A stretch of DNA of 64,000 nucleotides from Oscheius sp. JU75 (lineage: Eukaryota; Nematoda; Chromadorea; Rhabditida; Rhabditidae), in assembly GCA_037178855.1 (NCBI GenBank), contig JASJZC010000004.1:1674001-1738000 (forward strand). Direction: 5' to 3'. Numbering within the stretch: position 1 is the first letter of the stretch; the number at the start of each line of letters is the position of its first letter. Shown in pieces: positions 46,427 to 58,779 of the stretch. The notes beneath the pieces are model-generated. The model made no database searches. It saw only the letters and a program-made list of their open reading frames with translations, and was not told the origin of the DNA. The translations under genes were made by a program, and so were the position numbers.

Positions 46427-47636
46427 AGAGAGAGAGAGAGAGAGAAAGTGGAGGCTATTTGGCCCCGAACCAGGGTCATAGTCGGGATTGATCGCTCGAC
46501 CAGTCTAATTGCATATGCAACTTCGTTTTTATGACCAAAAAGACTCACTGACGTCCATTCGTTCGGGTCTCTTATGGTCAGCAGAATGCCACAAAATGGG
46601 TTTTGGATGGATTTGAGAACTGGTTTTTGCGCGATGCATTACAATTCTGAGGGATTAGGCCATACATTTGGGAAGTAGAGATAGGAAGCAATACTGGGCA
46701 AGAATGAAGCCCGTCGCACACACACAAACTGGTAGGATTTGATTGGAATCTGATGGAAGAAATTGAGGACTAATTGAAGTTGAAAAAGAGGATGATCATG
46801 GTCGAGATGGGAGATGGGGAATGCCTAGAGGGCGAACTGAAGTCGAGCGGAACTACTAAATAAACACAAGCTCTAACTGCCCGCATTCCTTGACCACTGT
46901 TTGACCATTTCTGTCCGTCGTGGTTTCCGCAGCTATGACAGGAACTGTCAAGTTTTGTCAACCCAATTGACAAGCAGAAGAATGGGGATTTAAGAGGAAA
47001 AGGAAGCTGTGAGTTCCGTATCTTCCAAAGCAGTTCAACCAGAGAGGGTTTTTCAAAGATCAGGCAGAGGAGACAGACTAGAAACGATAGAAATCCTGCG
47101 TGATAATTGACAGACAATGAACAAACAACTAGCGGAGGAGACAGCCGGCACACGCCTCGGGCAAAGAACCAACGGTTATGTCTCTTCGAGAGGTGAGCTC
47201 GAAAATAGTTAGTTAGGGAATGGACAGAACCAGTTTACAAGTACACTCATCAACCCTAACTAAAGGGAATGTGACTACTTGGGGTTGGAGACTGTCTAAT
47301 AACTTGACCATGTATCTTCAATGTCCTTCTGAACGGCTAGTGTTCTGACCACTCATGGGATAACAGAATAACAGAAGATGATGAAAACACGATGAATGAG
47401 TCAGATCTGTCGAGAGCGGGAGGGAGTTTGTTGACCGGCCGAGGGACACGCCACACTGACCGCGGAAAAGTAGCGCTCGGGTTTCCGAGCCTTCTGTTCA
47501 GACCTATTCTCAGTTTGTGTGTCTTATTGTCTTGTTTCGAAGAACATTTTGAGCTACAAACAACTTTTAGATCTTTACTGGACTGTAGCACGAAAGCAGA
47601 CTGTGCCAATACATACGAGAGCCAATATACGTAAGT
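46427..47636. other. Intergenic, promoter side of the rhomboid gene
   Basis: A GA dinucleotide run at 46428-46446 lies just upstream of the rhomboid start, a common promoter feature. Open frames on both strands between 47337 and 47634 have no splice support. No gene called. Confidence 0.4.
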
Positions 47637-49842
47637 TCATCGAAGCAGCCGCCGTCTTCTGGCCCTTTTCATGCCATCACAAGGCTTCTTACACCACTCC
47701 AACTTCCCGGTCATCGAACTCTTCATTAATCCGACCTGAAAGCTCTTTTTTCTTAGTTCTGTCAGTTGACTCACAGCGCATCCCTCGAAGACTTTACAGC
47801 ATTTGTCCTCGGGACAATGGAATCCATGTTTCCGCAGCTTTGCCTTGACCATGGCCACCTCTTCCTTCGTGGGCAGTTTCTCCTCGAATTTGTCCTTCTT
47901 CCTCGGCTTTTCCTTCATCTGACAGGATCGGCTCTCCATTCCACACTCTTTCCCGACACCACAATCTCGTCTTCGATGCTGAACACCGTCCTCACAGGCA
48001 GTCCAGACCGTATGGGTCTCTGTGGCGATAATGAGCTTTTCGTTCTTGATCGGCGACATGTCTGAAGGTTAATTCTTTGAAACATGATTCCTAACAAAGA
48101 ATACCTTTCAGCGTCTTCACTCCTGAAGCCCTAGCAGAGACTGCCGGTGTTCGCTCACAGGTGATCTCGAAATAATCGACGATGTCTGTGTTTTCTTCCG
48201 AGAAGAGATCAACCTGGGAATGACGATCTTCCGAGTTGAGAATACAGTTCAACGCACTCTCCTAAATCCATGCCTGACCAAGTTTAGTCAATCTTATACC
48301 TCAAAATAGTACATGCCACTGGTGCAATTGAACCCGTAAAGTTCGTAGCTGTTGAGACAACTGTCAAAACAATGTTCGAAACTGGCCGAATCGGAGACAG
48401 ACTCGGCAAATCCGACCAGAATCATTTGCGGGAATCGGTTAAACGACATCGGACAGTTTCTAAACGACGACGATTATAAATGACAAGTGGCAGAAAACCT
48501 GGAAATCTTTTCGGTGACACAGATTCTCTCGTAGTAGAAGGCTCCTTCCTTCTGTTTCAGCTGACCTTCCCCGACTGGGACCGCTGCCTCTTTTGTAAAG
48601 TGGCATTCGTCCCCGACTCTGTCAAAGGAACGACAATCCAGCTGCTGGCCATCAACCTAGAGTTCGTTTTTAGGTGGTTCATCTCTTCAAATCCCACATT
48701 GTTCTTTTCGCAGAAACTGATGCACTCGTCCACGTCGTCAGTCGTCTTGCTCACATCGTTATTTTCGAAAAGCTCGAAGCCCTGAGTCCTCAGAAAGCCG
48801 GTCTTCTTGCCGACTGAACAACGAAGACCAACGACCTCGTCCAAATTCGTCGTCTTCTGTTCCAGAAGGTCATTGTCATTGACTTTGACCTTCTCCGAAC
48901 CTCTCTCATCGATGCTGCTTCCTCTAGCAGCAGCCAACTCTGAGTCTTTTTTCAGTCTCTGTGAATTGAGCTAATACCTGGTGGATCATTGATATTGAGA
49001 CATTGGACAGCCGAGGTCGGCTCGAAATAGTCTCTGGTCTGAAACTTGAGTAGACGAGCAGGAGCCTGATCTCCGACGTGGGCAAAGAGGTCACAGACTT
49101 GGTTGATGTTGTCAAAGACGAAGGAACGACAGCTGTACACTCCTGTCTGACTGTTCAGACAGTGTGACTTGCATTTCATCAGAGACGTCGATGACCTGAA
49201 TCTCTTGTCATACTCGGTCAGAATAAGAACTACCGTCTCTCATAGGGCTGAGCGTTGACCACGATGGCATTGGAGTATCTTCTGAAGCATGGGTCACTCA
49301 TGTCCGGAACTCCCGCCACGACCTGTCTTCCACCCTCGTCATCTCGACTGATAGCCGGTGGAGCCACCGGCTTCTGTTTCTTCACATTGTAGCCTTGGGA
49401 GGCCTCTTCTTCCTGAACACAGACTATTGGATTGATTGCATTCTTACCGGAAGGAAACGGAGCTCTCCTGTCTTCTCTTCCTTCAATGGCTTCGGAGCGA
49501 AAGTCTTGGCTGCCGTGACCTGAGAAGCATGGACATCTTCTTCTAAATACTTACATTTTGAGGAGGAACTGAACTAATAGGCGCGTAAGTGGAGTAAGAC
49601 GGTGTTGAAGGTGTCGATCCTACCGAAACCTCCACCAAACTGAAATCTCTTTTTCCTCCAAGATCTCTAGACTCTTACTTCTCCATACTCGTAGCCTGTT
49701 CTTCTGTAATGTCGTTGAAATTGGTCAGCTCTTCCTCTTCTTTCTCCTCGGATCGCGAAAGCCCGACCAATAAAAGCAGATACAGTAACCTAAAGTCGAA
49801 AAGTTATGAGGAAGCTATACGAATGACCAACCTGAGAAGCAT
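47637..49842 (-). CDS. PAN-domain secreted protein with C-terminal TSP1-like motif
   Basis: ATG 49842-49840 gives a signal peptide split by an intron (MLLRLLYLLLLVGLSRSEE). A Ser/Pro-rich linker (VGSTPSTPSYSTYAPISSVP) follows, then a PAN/apple module (CFRRYSNAIVV, KCKSHCLNSQTGVYSCRSFV, QVCDLFAH). A second PAN-like module (RCSVGKKTGFLRTQGFELFE, DECISFCEKN) and a third (NCPMSFNRFPQMILVGFAES, CTSGMYYFE) come next. Near the end VWTACEDGVQHRRRDCG resembles a thrombospondin type 1 repeat, and the tail is basic (KRARRRRLLR). Nematode PAN proteins include cuticle and apical matrix components. Exon edges in the second PAN are approximate. Confidence 0.75.
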
Positions 49843-50338
49843 AATATAGAGTGGTCGAGAGGGAGAGTTTCGTGTCTGGTTTCAAAGCGGCGACAATTTT
49901 GAGGAGGAGAATACCAAAGTGTGACCCTCCGGCCGAGCGGACGACGATTAGGAGGAGGATCTCGCTGACGGATTACGGCCACAGGGGACATCTTGCAAAA
50001 GAGCAAATTGTTTCTATACGAAATAGAGTTTTTAAATAGTAATTGATGGAATGTTATTATTGTGGACTCTGTTTGCTCATTGTAGTGCCACGAGGCAAAC
50101 AGTAGTCCACACTACAAGTATTTTCTCTGTCTTATAAGTAAGAGCAATTCTTTGTCCAACATTTCATCATGTCACCCTTCTGATAGACTTCAGCCAATAG
50201 TATAAGCAAGTTGCCTCCAGATCACAGGAGATTTGCTTTTTTCTGACATACAGAGTGAGGAAAACCCTCTGCTTATGTATAGTCTGTTGGCTGAGTATTA
50301 AACGCTAATACGTTAAAGGGCTGAACCAGGACAAGTAA
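49843..50338. other. Promoter side of the PAN gene with a stem-loop
   Basis: Besides the inverted repeat at 50061-50111, nothing is recognised. The sequence before 50040 could carry minus-strand leader sequence. Confidence 0.4.
50061..50111. repeat. Short inverted repeat, hairpin-forming
   Basis: TGTGGACTCTGTTTGCTC pairs with GAGGCAAACAGTAGTCCACA across a loop of about 13 bases, leaving two single-base bulges. The region is non-coding. It could be a small-RNA precursor, a terminator-like structure or a relic of a foldback element. Confidence 0.6.
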
Positions 50339-50724
50339 TCACATAGAGATCTTTTTTTCATGGCTCTTCAAGGCTCTGCCATCCTCATAAGAGGGAACTA
50401 CAAACTGAAATGGTTGCGTCTGAATCATTGAATCAGGATCTCGAACCCGGGTAACGTAGCGTACAGTACCAGACCGATCGTTGTCGTGAACAACGGGAAT
50501 GTCTCTTTCGATATTTCGCGGATGAACTACATTGACAGCCATTTGAACAAAGAAGGCTTTCCACAAGGTCTCTTCGAAGTGAACCTGGAGGAAGCGCCGA
50601 AAACTTTGGGTCTCTTGAAAATTGGATACTTTCGTAGGTTTTCGAGCTGAATACAAGGCCAACACTTTCAACTACAATCATTCACAAGATCCTTATTGTA
50701 AATCTTACTGACGACCGTAGTCAT
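50339..50724 (-). CDS. Uncharacterised small gene, frame uncertain
   Basis: ATG 50724-50722 opens a 16-base exon (MTTVV). A donor and a TTGTAG acceptor join it to IESVGLVFSSKTYESIQFSR. From about 50590 two frames stay open. One continues RRDLVESLLCSNGCQCSSSA to a stop near 50433. The other reads FEETLWKAFFVQMAVNVVHP, VRYVTRVRDPDSMIQTQPFQ and stops at 50339. The second looks more like a conserved domain, but I found no intron that moves between them. Function unknown. Confidence 0.4.
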
Positions 50725-51579
50725 GCAACAGAGAACGAAAAGGTAGCCAAGTTGACTTTAGGGAGATTGATAGGATTAAGGAATGGCGCGGGTTGCTAGG
50801 AGGAAAGTAAAGGGTCGTCGGGCAACATGCAGAAGCCAAAAATAGTTTATTCAAGTAAGACAATCATAGGAGCCTCGTCTGAAACCGTGTCCATGTCCAT
50901 GGTGTCCAAACGGTCTGTAGGCTGGTCGGAATGGTGGTCGATACACTGAAAACATGCCACTCTTCTGGACTACTTGTCCACAAACCTGGTCGGTATACTC
51001 ATCTAAAACCTCTATAATGATGAGGATGAGAAAGCGTTAATGCTAACAGGATAGTAAGAGAAGAACTTGGTAGAACTGCATGATACCTTGATGGATGTTC
51101 TTTCTCATAGAAGCTTTTAAGCGTGTCCCCCTAATGGCGCAAATAGTCGCGAGATTTGGCAAAGAGACGTGATTAACTCTATCCTATATGCGACTCTATG
51201 AGTCTAGCGATCAGAGAGTCATAGATCGCAAATATAACATATTCGGAGCTTTGGGCGCTGTGCGGGAAAGACAAGCGAAGAAGATGGAGTAGAAACACAA
51301 GTTTAAAGACGGTAGTCGACTCAAGATTATCAAGATCAATTCAGTGAGGAGACTTTCCGTTTCTCAAGACTACAAATCTTTCAGGAAGTTCACTACAGAC
51401 TGTTTTTTTCGGATGGCAGAAAGGTGAAGCTTGATAAAACGACCTCGACCATGGGACTCGTGTTGGATTCGAACGGAAAACAAGTTATTAATCTCGGATG
51501 TAATTCCTAGTAACAATAAAAATTCTCACTATTCATACTGTCTTCAGAAAACTATGTACAGTTTGAAAACGGGTGAAAA
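50725..51579. other. Intergenic, no gene seen
   Basis: Neither strand shows a splice-supported frame. A plus-strand frame from 51431 runs antisense into the next gene's last exon and is judged a shadow. Confidence 0.4.
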
Positions 51580-52371
51580 CTACTTCCAAAAGAAGGCGGA
51601 CTGCTTGATCTTCTCAGCCAGAGCATCCTCGTCAGCAGTGGCAGTCTGGGATAGAGGCTTGTCCCAGGATGACTTCCAGACAAACTCTAGAGTGTCTTCC
51701 AAAGGAGCCTAAAATGTTTTGTTTGTCATCTTACAAAACATTCCTACCTTTTCTACAACCTTAGTCTCCGACTCCACAGTCAGTCGACCAATGTCTGGTA
51801 TGCCCTCTTCGGATATGGGCGGAGAGCAGGTTCCTGGTGAAGAGATCCCAGAATCCTCTTTAGCAACTTTGAGACTACCGATTCGCAGTCGTCTCCAGCC
51901 CATTCCACCCGCATTCCCATAAAAATAGCCGCGACTCCCGTTGTCATAGTACCTGACAATGTTTGTCTGGATGTGGTAATATCCGACTCACCAGTAGTCA
52001 TCCGATTCGGGGGTTGGTTCCGTCTTGATCGGGGCCATGGGAACAGGACGAGCAGGACTTTCTGTTTGAGACCATGGAGTCTTCTTTTTCTTCGAGAATA
52101 TCTGTAATCAGGTCAGTATCGATTTCCACCCGGGTCCCTCACCTTCTTCTGCTCCACGTCCGGCTGCTCGACTTTTCCAAAGTAGAATCCTGTTGTGATT
52201 GCGGCACAAACTTCCTTTCCGTCTTCCCTTGAACTGTCAGAATCTGAATACAGGTTAAATAAGAAATGTCTAAAAGAATAACTGACCAGAAGTGGACTTG
52301 TCGCCTTCCTTGCCACCTGTAGTTGGCTTCACGGCCTGTTGAAGACGACGCAGACGCTGTCCCTTTGACAT
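51580..52371 (-). CDS. Uncharacterised protein of about 200 residues
   Basis: ATG 52371-52369 (MSKGQRLRRLQQAVKPTTGG) and stop TAG 51582-51580. Five exons with matching phases encode a basic start, SREDGKEVCAAITTGFYFGK, a Lys-rich segment (IFSKKKKTPW), YYDNGSRGYFYGNAGGMGWR, and an acidic/amphipathic end (LEDTLEFVWKSSWDKPLS, LAEKIKQSAFFWK). There is no signal peptide or membrane helix. The aromatic/Gly motif and conserved-looking Trp residues suggest a real but nematode-restricted protein; I recognise no family. Confidence 0.55.
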
Positions 52372-53193
52372 CTCTGAAGATGAAAGTGAGTGGTGAAAGG
52401 AGAAGAGGGGGAGAAGGGGTGAACAATAATTTATTTCCTGGCGTCTCTAATGAGGAGACGCGTATTTCAGTGACTGACAAAAGCGCGGCGTTTGTTGTTG
52501 CCAGGGAGAGAGCTCAAGGAGGAGCGTACAGATATCGCTTTCTGATTTTCCTTGGTCATCAAACTGCCAATTATCTCGCTCGACTGTGGGCGGTAATCAG
52601 AGGCATATAAGGTGATCTCATACTGAACACTGAGCTCGACCAGACACCGCATTGACTCATTCTACAAGAGTTAGGTCCGTTGAAGAGAGGTTGTAAAGAG
52701 CCAGTGGTCAGTCACGAGTCTTATTATTAGACAGCATCTTACCCCAAACATAATTGACTACAAAACATGTCGCATGCTGTATTTAATCAACAGGGAAGTC
52801 GTCTTGTGAAAATTGAGACCTATAGGGGAGAGAGAACAGAATATGTTTCCACAGGATATGTAAGCCAAATAAGAGGAGAAAATCCGACAGAATTGATATG
52901 AGTACGAGTCAGATTATGAGCAACAGATTGCAAGAAGTCGACTAATTAAGTCGAGTCTGGAGCAGAGGACAACCTGTGATTTTCGAAGAAAAAGCAGGGC
53001 TATTTTTCAGCGTATATCTCTTCGAAGGTGCACTATATGGGAACGCGAGTCTTCGAGACAGATCTAACAATATGGATTTTTTCTCAACGCGCCTTCTGTG
53101 AACAGCCGTTTTCTTCCAAAAAAGATAGTGTAATTATAAAAGTTCATCCGTAAACGCTACCAGTACTGCAGTCATTTCTAGCGATACAATAGT
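52372..53193. other. Intergenic between two minus-strand genes
   Basis: No supported gene. It includes the promoter of the 51580-52371 gene and the 3' end of the LACT gene. Confidence 0.4.
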
Positions 53194-54776
53194 CTACTTT
53201 GGGATCCATTTGGCTTCGAGAATGTCATAGAGGGCGTTCTGCAATCTCCAATATGTCCTGCACATGTGGTATCTGAAAAGATCTCACTGGTTTGAATCGA
53301 ATCTGAACCTACTCTCCAGCTTTCAAGGCATTCGTGGTATAGGATATGACCAGCTTATTCCTGAGATCGTATCCCACAAACTGACATCCGTATCCGGAAT
53401 GACCGACAAGATACTTAGTCTGAATATAGAGCTCAGTCTCACTGAGGAATTAGTACTCACTCCAGCCCTGTTCAGAGGCGGATAGAAGAATCCATGTCCC
53501 TTGACCAACTCTACCGGAAGTGTCAGATCAACAGCCTTGATGTGGTACTCTTGCAGCTGATCGAGCGTCTTTTTGCTCACCAGTTTCTCGGTAACAAACT
53601 GGGAAAGGGGTAAGAGATACTCTCATAAACAAACCAGATTGAAAATGGATCCGAGAGAGTTAGCATTTCCGATTCCCAAAGCTCCGGCCTGTTCAATATC
53701 ATAATGTTCCGGATTCATGACCGAAAACCACGAAGGGTTGCTGATCGTCTTTCCAAAGGTTGTGTTCTATACGAACGATACTTGAAAGTAAATAAAAAAC
53801 TAACAGCAAAACCTCCAAGATACTTGAGTCCAATTCTAACAATCACCTTCCAGTCGTGTCCGACTTCCGGCAACATTTCAAAGAGAGATGACTGATGGAT
53901 TCGGGCCACTCTCCAGACTTCCTTTTGCGGAAGACCCAAGTGGAAGTCGATCTCTGTAAGGTTATAGTAGGCTAATTGTAAGAAAAGATATCTCACTGTT
54001 AGGCTCTGTGATTTCCTCTCTGAGAAACTGTCCAATTCCTCTCTTCTTTTCGTCAGTATGTCTGACGATCTGATCGGCAATCCATCTGAACATGCTCCTT
54101 TGGAGGTTATGAATATGAACAAACCCATAGGTCAAGGAATGGTATCCAGTTGCTGTTCCCGGGGGCCACTTGGGTGGCTCGTCTTCTAGGAGTTTCCTCA
54201 TCACATTATGATCTCTGACGGCTTTCTCGCTAATCGGAACATCGATATAGGAGAGACCAGCCTGTAGCCAGTTTTAAACCAAGAGAAAAATGTACAAACC
54301 ATGTGAGATAGAGCCTGTTGGATCGTGACATTGCCTTTGCCATGCTTTCCGAATCCGGGCCAGTGTTTTGTGACCAAATCGTCGTACTTTAGTCTGCCCT
54401 TATCAACGAGCATGGCTATACAAGCTGCTGCTACAGCCTTGGTAGTGGAGAAGGTGACCTGCATCGTGTCCTGTTTCCATTTCCTCGCAGCTTCTCGATC
54501 AGCATAGCCTCCCCAAAGATTAACAACCTGTTTTCCATCCTTCCAGACTGCAAAAGTAGCTCCCTCGTGCTCCCAGCCGTCTTCGAAGTTGCATCTGTTT
54601 GGTATATTTTCTGAATCAAGGGCTGAAAATCACTCGAAAGCCTCCTTCAGAGCCTTGTACTCTGGGTCGACGGATCCCGAGATGATAATGGGAAGCTGCG
54701 TGAAGAGACGGTTGGCCAACAGCTGGTAGAGAACGGCTCCAAGAACAGCAAAGACCGCAAGTTTGAGAAAAACCAT
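53194..54776 (-). CDS. Beta-lactamase-domain protein (LACT family)
   Basis: ATG 54776-54774 (MVFLKLAVFAVLGAVLYQLL, a signal anchor). A class C beta-lactamase / PBP-like fold follows: FAVWKDGKQVVNLWGGYAD, the nucleophile motif STTK in VTFSTTKAVAAACIAML, QALSHMAGL, and YHSLTYGF as the YxS/N-type second motif. The C-terminal third has ALGIGNANSLGSIFNLFV and GHSGYGCQFVGYD (HSG as third motif), ending LEAKWIPK. All three active-site motifs are present, so a serine hydrolase is likely. C. elegans LACT proteins share this fold; LACTB forms mitochondrial filaments in vertebrates. The substrate is unknown. Confidence 0.88.
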
Positions 54777-55513
54777 TTCTCTGAAAAATGAGTTGTTATG
54801 GAAGGAAGGAAAGAAACTAGTGACAAACTGATAAAAGAGGAATCGGAGAGTCTGAGGAAGGTCGTCTTATCAGTTGTAAGCTATTCTTTTCTCTATAGGT
54901 AACAGGAGACAATGCCGCGTGTAAATACTCGTTCAAATGGCAGAAGAGACTGAGTCAGACAACAAATCACATGGCAGGGTCGCAGAGACGACCTATCAAT
55001 CTATCGGGAGTGGAATTCCGTGTACTTATGTAGGGGGAGGAAGAATTTATTGTTTCGAACTCTATTTCAAATAAACTTACGGTGTCAGAACCTTGAATTG
55101 AACAATGATCGACTATCAAGTTTGTGCCGACTGCCTTGTTCTTGGAAAACTACCAAGCGCTCGCCGATCTTCAGCGTTCTCCGAATCCACAAAATGACAA
55201 AGCTTGCCATAAAAAGTGCTTTGGAACAGAAACAATCAAATAGTTTATTCTCTTTGCAATAAAATATCTTTGTACCCAGAATTGGATGGCAAGAGGTCAC
55301 GAGATCGTGACTGTGTATACAAACCGGGAGAGTGAAGAGAGATGTAAGTGAAGTTGGATACCCGGGAAGATTGAACCAGAGGCTGTCTTTGTCTCGTTTT
55401 CTACAGTTTGGTAGAATTGGACAAGTGGACATTCACCGGAAAGCACTGGGAGGAACAAAAGAATACCCGGAGTTGATTGGGGATAGACTAGTGACTGTGA
55501 TATGTGGTGGGAT
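54777..55513. other. Intergenic, no gene seen
   Basis: Lies between the LACT start and the KLF stop. The 3' side carries AATAAA-like sequence at about 55257 and probably the KLF 3' UTR on the minus strand. Confidence 0.4.
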
Positions 55514-58500
55514 CAAAAATGCCGTTTCATGTGTAGACTAAGATGGTCAGACCGGGAAAAGGCTCTGTTGCATTGGTCGCATTTAAATGGCCTGTCTCCA
55601 GTATGCTTCCTGTAGTGACGGGTCAACTCGTCGGACCGAGCAAATCTCCAATCGCAGCCTGGCCACGAACATTGATACGGCTTCTCGCCTGAAACAAGAA
55701 TACGATTTTGGATCAGATCAAACTATTCTGTCGTATAATCTGTGCCATTAAATAATAAGCCTTGATAAGCCGGTTCTACTGCAGAATTGGAGGACTAAAA
55801 AAAATGGGAACTTAAACTGAAAAAAATTGTGAAAAAAAGTGGTTTCAAGGGCTTCATTTTTTTGTGAATATACTGAATGCGAGAGGGATACTGTATATCT
55901 ATAGGCTTAGTGCCGTTACACCATTACCTGATGTACAGCTTAGCCCCTAAGCTTGCACTGGAGAGCCGAACCTTTAACCCTGGTTGGATATCTTGGTGCA
56001 ACCTCAGGGCTAAGCTGCACATCAGGTAATGTTGTAGCGACACTAAGCCTATAGATATACGATATCTCTCTTGCTTCGGGAAGAAAGCTTTTTAGCCCGG
56101 GTGAAAACGTGGAAAAAGTTTAGGACCTCCGATTTTTTAAGATCTCCAAGTCTGTACTAGGACAGAAAAGCCTATATTTAACATAGGAGTAAGCAAATAG
56201 CACACGCCTTAACCTAACAAGCTTTCTAGTGATGTTAAGCGGTAGATCAAATCTCAGGGTCACTATGAGAATACTTCCTCCAGGTTGCGTAATTCATTTG
56301 TAACGAGAGTGCGGAGGAATTTACTGATGGTGTGAAGACAGCTAAGACTGGCAGGTAACAAAGTATGCCTCGGTTTTACTACTTCTTTTCTAGACCCACA
56401 GTTACAAGAATGTTCTTTAATAGGCTTATCCTTAGCTTGTTCGAAGATCACTGGGTAAAAGTACCTACCGGTATGTGTCCTGAAATGAGCCTTGAGATGA
56501 CTGCTCTTGGTGTACATCTTGCCGCAATTCGGATGAGTACAATGGTGAAGACGACGGTCACGAGATGATTCCGAATCCGTATGGGAAGATGAAGGAGACG
56601 GTTCACACATGTCTTCTGGGTGAGCCGAGTCCTGACTTTCTTCTTCTGCCTGCTCCAATTGGAGCTCACCCCGAGCCTTGGCCATCATTTCACTAAAGAC
56701 GGCCATCTGTCGATTGAGCACATCCAACTGAAAAAGAGAGATTGTTGCTGGTAAACTTGGAAAGAGAACGAAAGAAGAAGAAAGGCCCAACCTGGTTTCG
56801 GATTTTCTCCGGATCAACGAGGCCTTGGGCATTTGGCATGGCTGCCAAGCAAGAGGCTGTCTGCAAAGCGATAGTAAGAAATGAAAAGAGTGCTCGGAAC
56901 TAAAGAGTCGGTCAAAACTGACAGTCAAGTCTTCCATCTGTTTGTGAAGAGCCTCCTGGGTCAGACGGGTATTCGTCGTCGGCTGATAGATGAAGCTGTT
57001 GACTGAGGAGGATATGGAGCTCGGTAAATCCGAAGTGGCACTCTCCGCATCGATATTAATGGTCAAGGGAAGAGAAGACTCTACAAAACCCTATTGTTTT
57101 GGAAACTGAGCGATGAATCATACTCCCGACTCATCACGATACTCACTTCGGGCGAACTTGGCGATCGGACTAGTAGGACTCTCCATGGTCTCGACATGAT
57201 CGATCTCCTTGTCTTCCGGAATGTCCTTTGGACTGTCGGAATGCCTCAGTCGTAATGACGAAGTACCTGAACATGCTCATCAAAGACCAAATTCGTCTAT
57301 TATTGGTATGTCTTGCCCCGCCGTTCCCCCCACCAGAAGGGTGTGTCCTGTTTGTTCTGTCCCCTTTTTCAGTTCAAAGTGACCCCGTCCCCCGATCGCG
57401 GAACAGTGAGGGCGTCTCCCCCTCGGTCCCCGCTGTAACAGCGCATTTCACCACCATGTATGACGACGGTGTAACAGCTGGAAAAGTTGACTGTCTGCCA
57501 ATTGGACTTACCCGGAAAGGTGTCGGATGTGACCAGACGGATCGGCACCCGATGTACTTTTCCCGGAGAGGACAGCTCGGAAACACGCTCTTCTGACCGG
57601 AAGATGGGATGATCCTAAAAGAGAGACAGGTTCCGTAGTTCTGCTGTGGGAACGCTCACGTGGAGAAGATCCGATATCCGATAGCCCGATCGACTACTGA
57701 ATGCGGTAGAGGCACGCGCTTTCGGAGAGACTGGAGCGAAGGCACCTAAATTCTTTCTATCCTTTATCAAATATATAAACTACTTTTGACATTGAGATCT
57801 TGGAAGGCAGCTCCGAGAGCAGTTGTCGGAGTTTGAAAGCCAGATAGAGACGAGAACGGTTCTGAAATCGATCCTGATCAGGGTAGCTTATCTGTGCCAG
57901 CCCGGCTGTCTCGCACCCGTATTCTCTCGGCGCCAGCATCTCATTCCCTCCCACTAGCCCGTTCTCTTAACTGTCCTCCGTGTTTCTGCTGTGCGTTTTC
58001 GTGACCACTGTCTGAGAAAGTGAGGACCAAAGTAAATCGCCAACTTGTTAAACTTGTCAGCTTTTTGGCTGGGGAGTTGTCGGGTTTGCGGACATTTTTG
58101 ACTCACTCGTAGAATCTGCGAAGAATTCCTGCTGTATCTTTTCTAATCTTTGGGCCACTGATTGAAATTCCGTTGGTTCAAAGAGTGATTGGCTGGAAGT
58201 GCCAAGACGAGTGCTTAGATTGGTTCGATAGGGTGAAAATGCTCCAGGTTCCTCCTCCAACATAGAATATTCGTGAAGGGAAGACGTCTCCGAGGAAGTT
58301 GTTGCTCTTCCGGAATCATCAGCACTGTCCATCTGTAAAAGTCATTGTTTTGATTACACAGCAAGCTACAAGAGAAAGGGAGACGTCATCGGGTCACACC
58401 CTTACAGTACCTGGGCATATCGTCGTCGAAGAGAGTTGGTTCGAAGCCGCTCATAGGTGTTCGTCCCGCTGGCCATCTCATCTCTGAATCTGAACTGATT

Positions 58501-58779
58501 TTTCATAAATAAAAGGATAAGTACGAACCTTTTGAAGAACTGCGACCCGAAGAGATTATAGTTGGTCGTTGCTTCATGTATCCGTCTGCTGACAGGGTCA
58601 TCTCGACTGCTCGAGGCGACAGTCTCGATAAATCCCGGGCTCAGTCTGATCGTATTGGTCGCCCTGGCCGAGGCATCGATGCTCAGACGAGGCTTGTTCG
58701 GAAGATGAATGACATTTTCGACTGAGGAAAATGACGAGGTGGAGACACTCGAGGTCTCCAAGGACTCCTTACTGAACAT
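55514..58779 (-). CDS. Kruppel-like transcription factor with three C2H2 fingers
   Basis: ATG 58779-58777 ([20 protein letters not shown]) lies eight bases past TTTGTTTCCAG. Exons encode a Ser/Thr-rich disordered half ([55 protein letters not shown]), a helical block ([20 protein letters not shown]) and three fingers at the C-terminus. These are [20 protein letters not shown] with the HTG linker, [20 protein letters not shown] and [20 protein letters not shown], ending HF then TGA 55516-55514. This is the KLF arrangement, which binds CACCC/GC boxes. A 780-base intron separating finger 1 from fingers 2-3 carries a long inverted repeat. Exons at 57250-57620 are the least certain. Confidence 0.85.
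55879..56074. repeat. Long inverted repeat in a KLF intron (MITE-like)
   Basis: The left arm, about 55879-55957, has TATATCTATAGGCTTAGTG and ATTACCTGATGTACAGCTTA. It is matched in reverse complement by about 55995-56074, which has TAAGCTGCACATCAGGTAAT and CACTAAGCCTATAGATATAC. Arms are about 80 bases with few mismatches and a loop near 40 bases. This form fits a miniature inverted-repeat or foldback transposon. No open frame. Confidence 0.8.
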
